From contig CALFMX010000083.1 of the NCBI GenBank assembly GCA_937902565.1, positions 1-5,381 of the forward strand: a stretch of DNA of 5,381 bases, written 5' to 3'. Positions within the stretch are counted from its first letter, which is position 1. Each line of letters opens with the position of its first letter. This document shows, piece after piece, positions 5,111-5,381 of this stretch. The notes beneath the pieces were generated by a model, which made no database searches, was not told the DNA's origin, and saw only the letters and a program-made list of their open reading frames with translations. The position numbers and the translations under genes are program-made. Origin of the DNA: an uncultured Spirochaetales bacterium. GTDB taxonomy: Bacteria > Spirochaetota > Spirochaetia > Sphaerochaetales > Sphaerochaetaceae.

Positions 5111-5381
5111 ACGGCGAAGTAGGCCTTGACCTTGGGGGCGAAGGTGAGGGTGCTGCCGCCGTCGAAGCGGTAGTGGAAGCGCGGTTCGATATAGCCGTCG
5201 TTGACCGACCGCGAATCCGCGCCGCCCTTGCCGTTGGAATTGTGCTCGACGCCGGTGTTCATGCCGAAGCGCCAGTTCTGGCTGGCGGACTGCCAGATAT
5301 TGTCGGACAGCCAGAAGGCGCTGGGATTGAAGGTGGTGTCGATGAAGGGCATGGAATCGCCCTGCAGGTCCCACAGCGAGG
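5111..5381 (-). CDS. pldA: Outer-membrane phospholipase A (PldA/OMPLA) fragment, open at the window edge
   Basis: The reading frame continues through the right edge (SLWDLQGDSMPFIDTTFNP is readable at its start), so the N-terminus is outside. Enzymes of this family are beta-barrels in the outer membrane that hydrolyse phospholipid acyl chains. The active-site signature is clear: GVEHNSNGKGG with His and Ser two apart, then Asn 14 residues after the His (SRSVNDGY). This spacing is exactly that of the E. coli triad His142-Ser144-Asn156. Alternating strands follow (YIEPRFHYRF, LTFAPKVKAYF). After KAYFAV the expected remaining strands (usually an NPD-containing turn and a GY segment) are missing and MEMO sequence begins. 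The style is that of alphaproteobacterial, perhaps sphingomonad, PldA, unlike the other genes here. ATG at 5352 is internal, not the start. Confidence 0.8.

Noticed and set aside
4975..5381. A genuine single-gene PldA-MEMO fusion protein
   Set aside because: The phospholipase barrel is missing its final strands and MEMO its metal site, so neither half could work; an artefactual join is more likely.

Overview
The window is a chromosomal, gene-dense stretch that looks like an anaerobic or facultatively anaerobic bacterium of moderately high GC. A spirochaete-like host is my weak best guess; a deep Firmicute or another anaerobe is possible. The pointers are a stand-alone, eukaryote-like AICAR transformylase paired with a PurO-type IMP cyclohydrolase, an AmmeMemoRadiSam gene set, a C_GCAxxG_C_C redox-type protein and a textbook sigma-54 promoter. 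None of these fixes the taxon.

Layout from left to right. (i) 89-433, plus strand: a small single-domain cupin. (ii) 441-473: a perfect 13-bp hairpin between convergent genes, probably a shared terminator. (iii) 497-919, minus strand: an Hsp20 small heat-shock protein, preceded by a near-perfect -24/-12 sigma-54 promoter (967-984) and an AT-rich dyad (1012-1038) placed where an activator would bind. (iv) 1040-1203: gene-free, with short repeats and weak hairpins, possibly an old insertion-sequence end. (v) 1204-5110, minus strand: a tightly packed run transcribed right to left, amrB(MEMO, C-terminal piece only)-amrA(AMMECR1)-amrS(radical SAM)-C_GCAxxG_C_C protein-purO-purH(AICARFT only). Gene boundaries overlap by 4 to 19 nt or lie 1 to 36 nt apart, which suggests one operon. 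(vi) 5111-5381, minus strand: a fragment of an outer-membrane phospholipase A (PldA/OMPLA) of proteobacterial type, joined in frame to the MEMO C-terminus.

How the genes fit together. PurH (AICARFT) formylates AICAR to FAICAR, and PurO closes the ring to IMP, so the two separate proteins replace the usual bifunctional PurH/ATIC. The C_GCAxxG_C_C gene is translationally coupled to purO by an ATGA overlap, an association without an obvious biochemical explanation. AMMECR1, MEMO and the radical SAM protein form the AmmeMemoRadiSam system, whose reaction I cannot state. The Hsp20 gene stands alone with its own stress- or signal-dependent promoter.

The most important caution is the right edge. 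The PldA-MEMO open frame has PldA catalytic residues followed directly by a MEMO C-terminus. This is best read as a chimera (assembly or library artefact, less likely a real recombination), so the last ~270 bp may not belong to the same genome as the rest.
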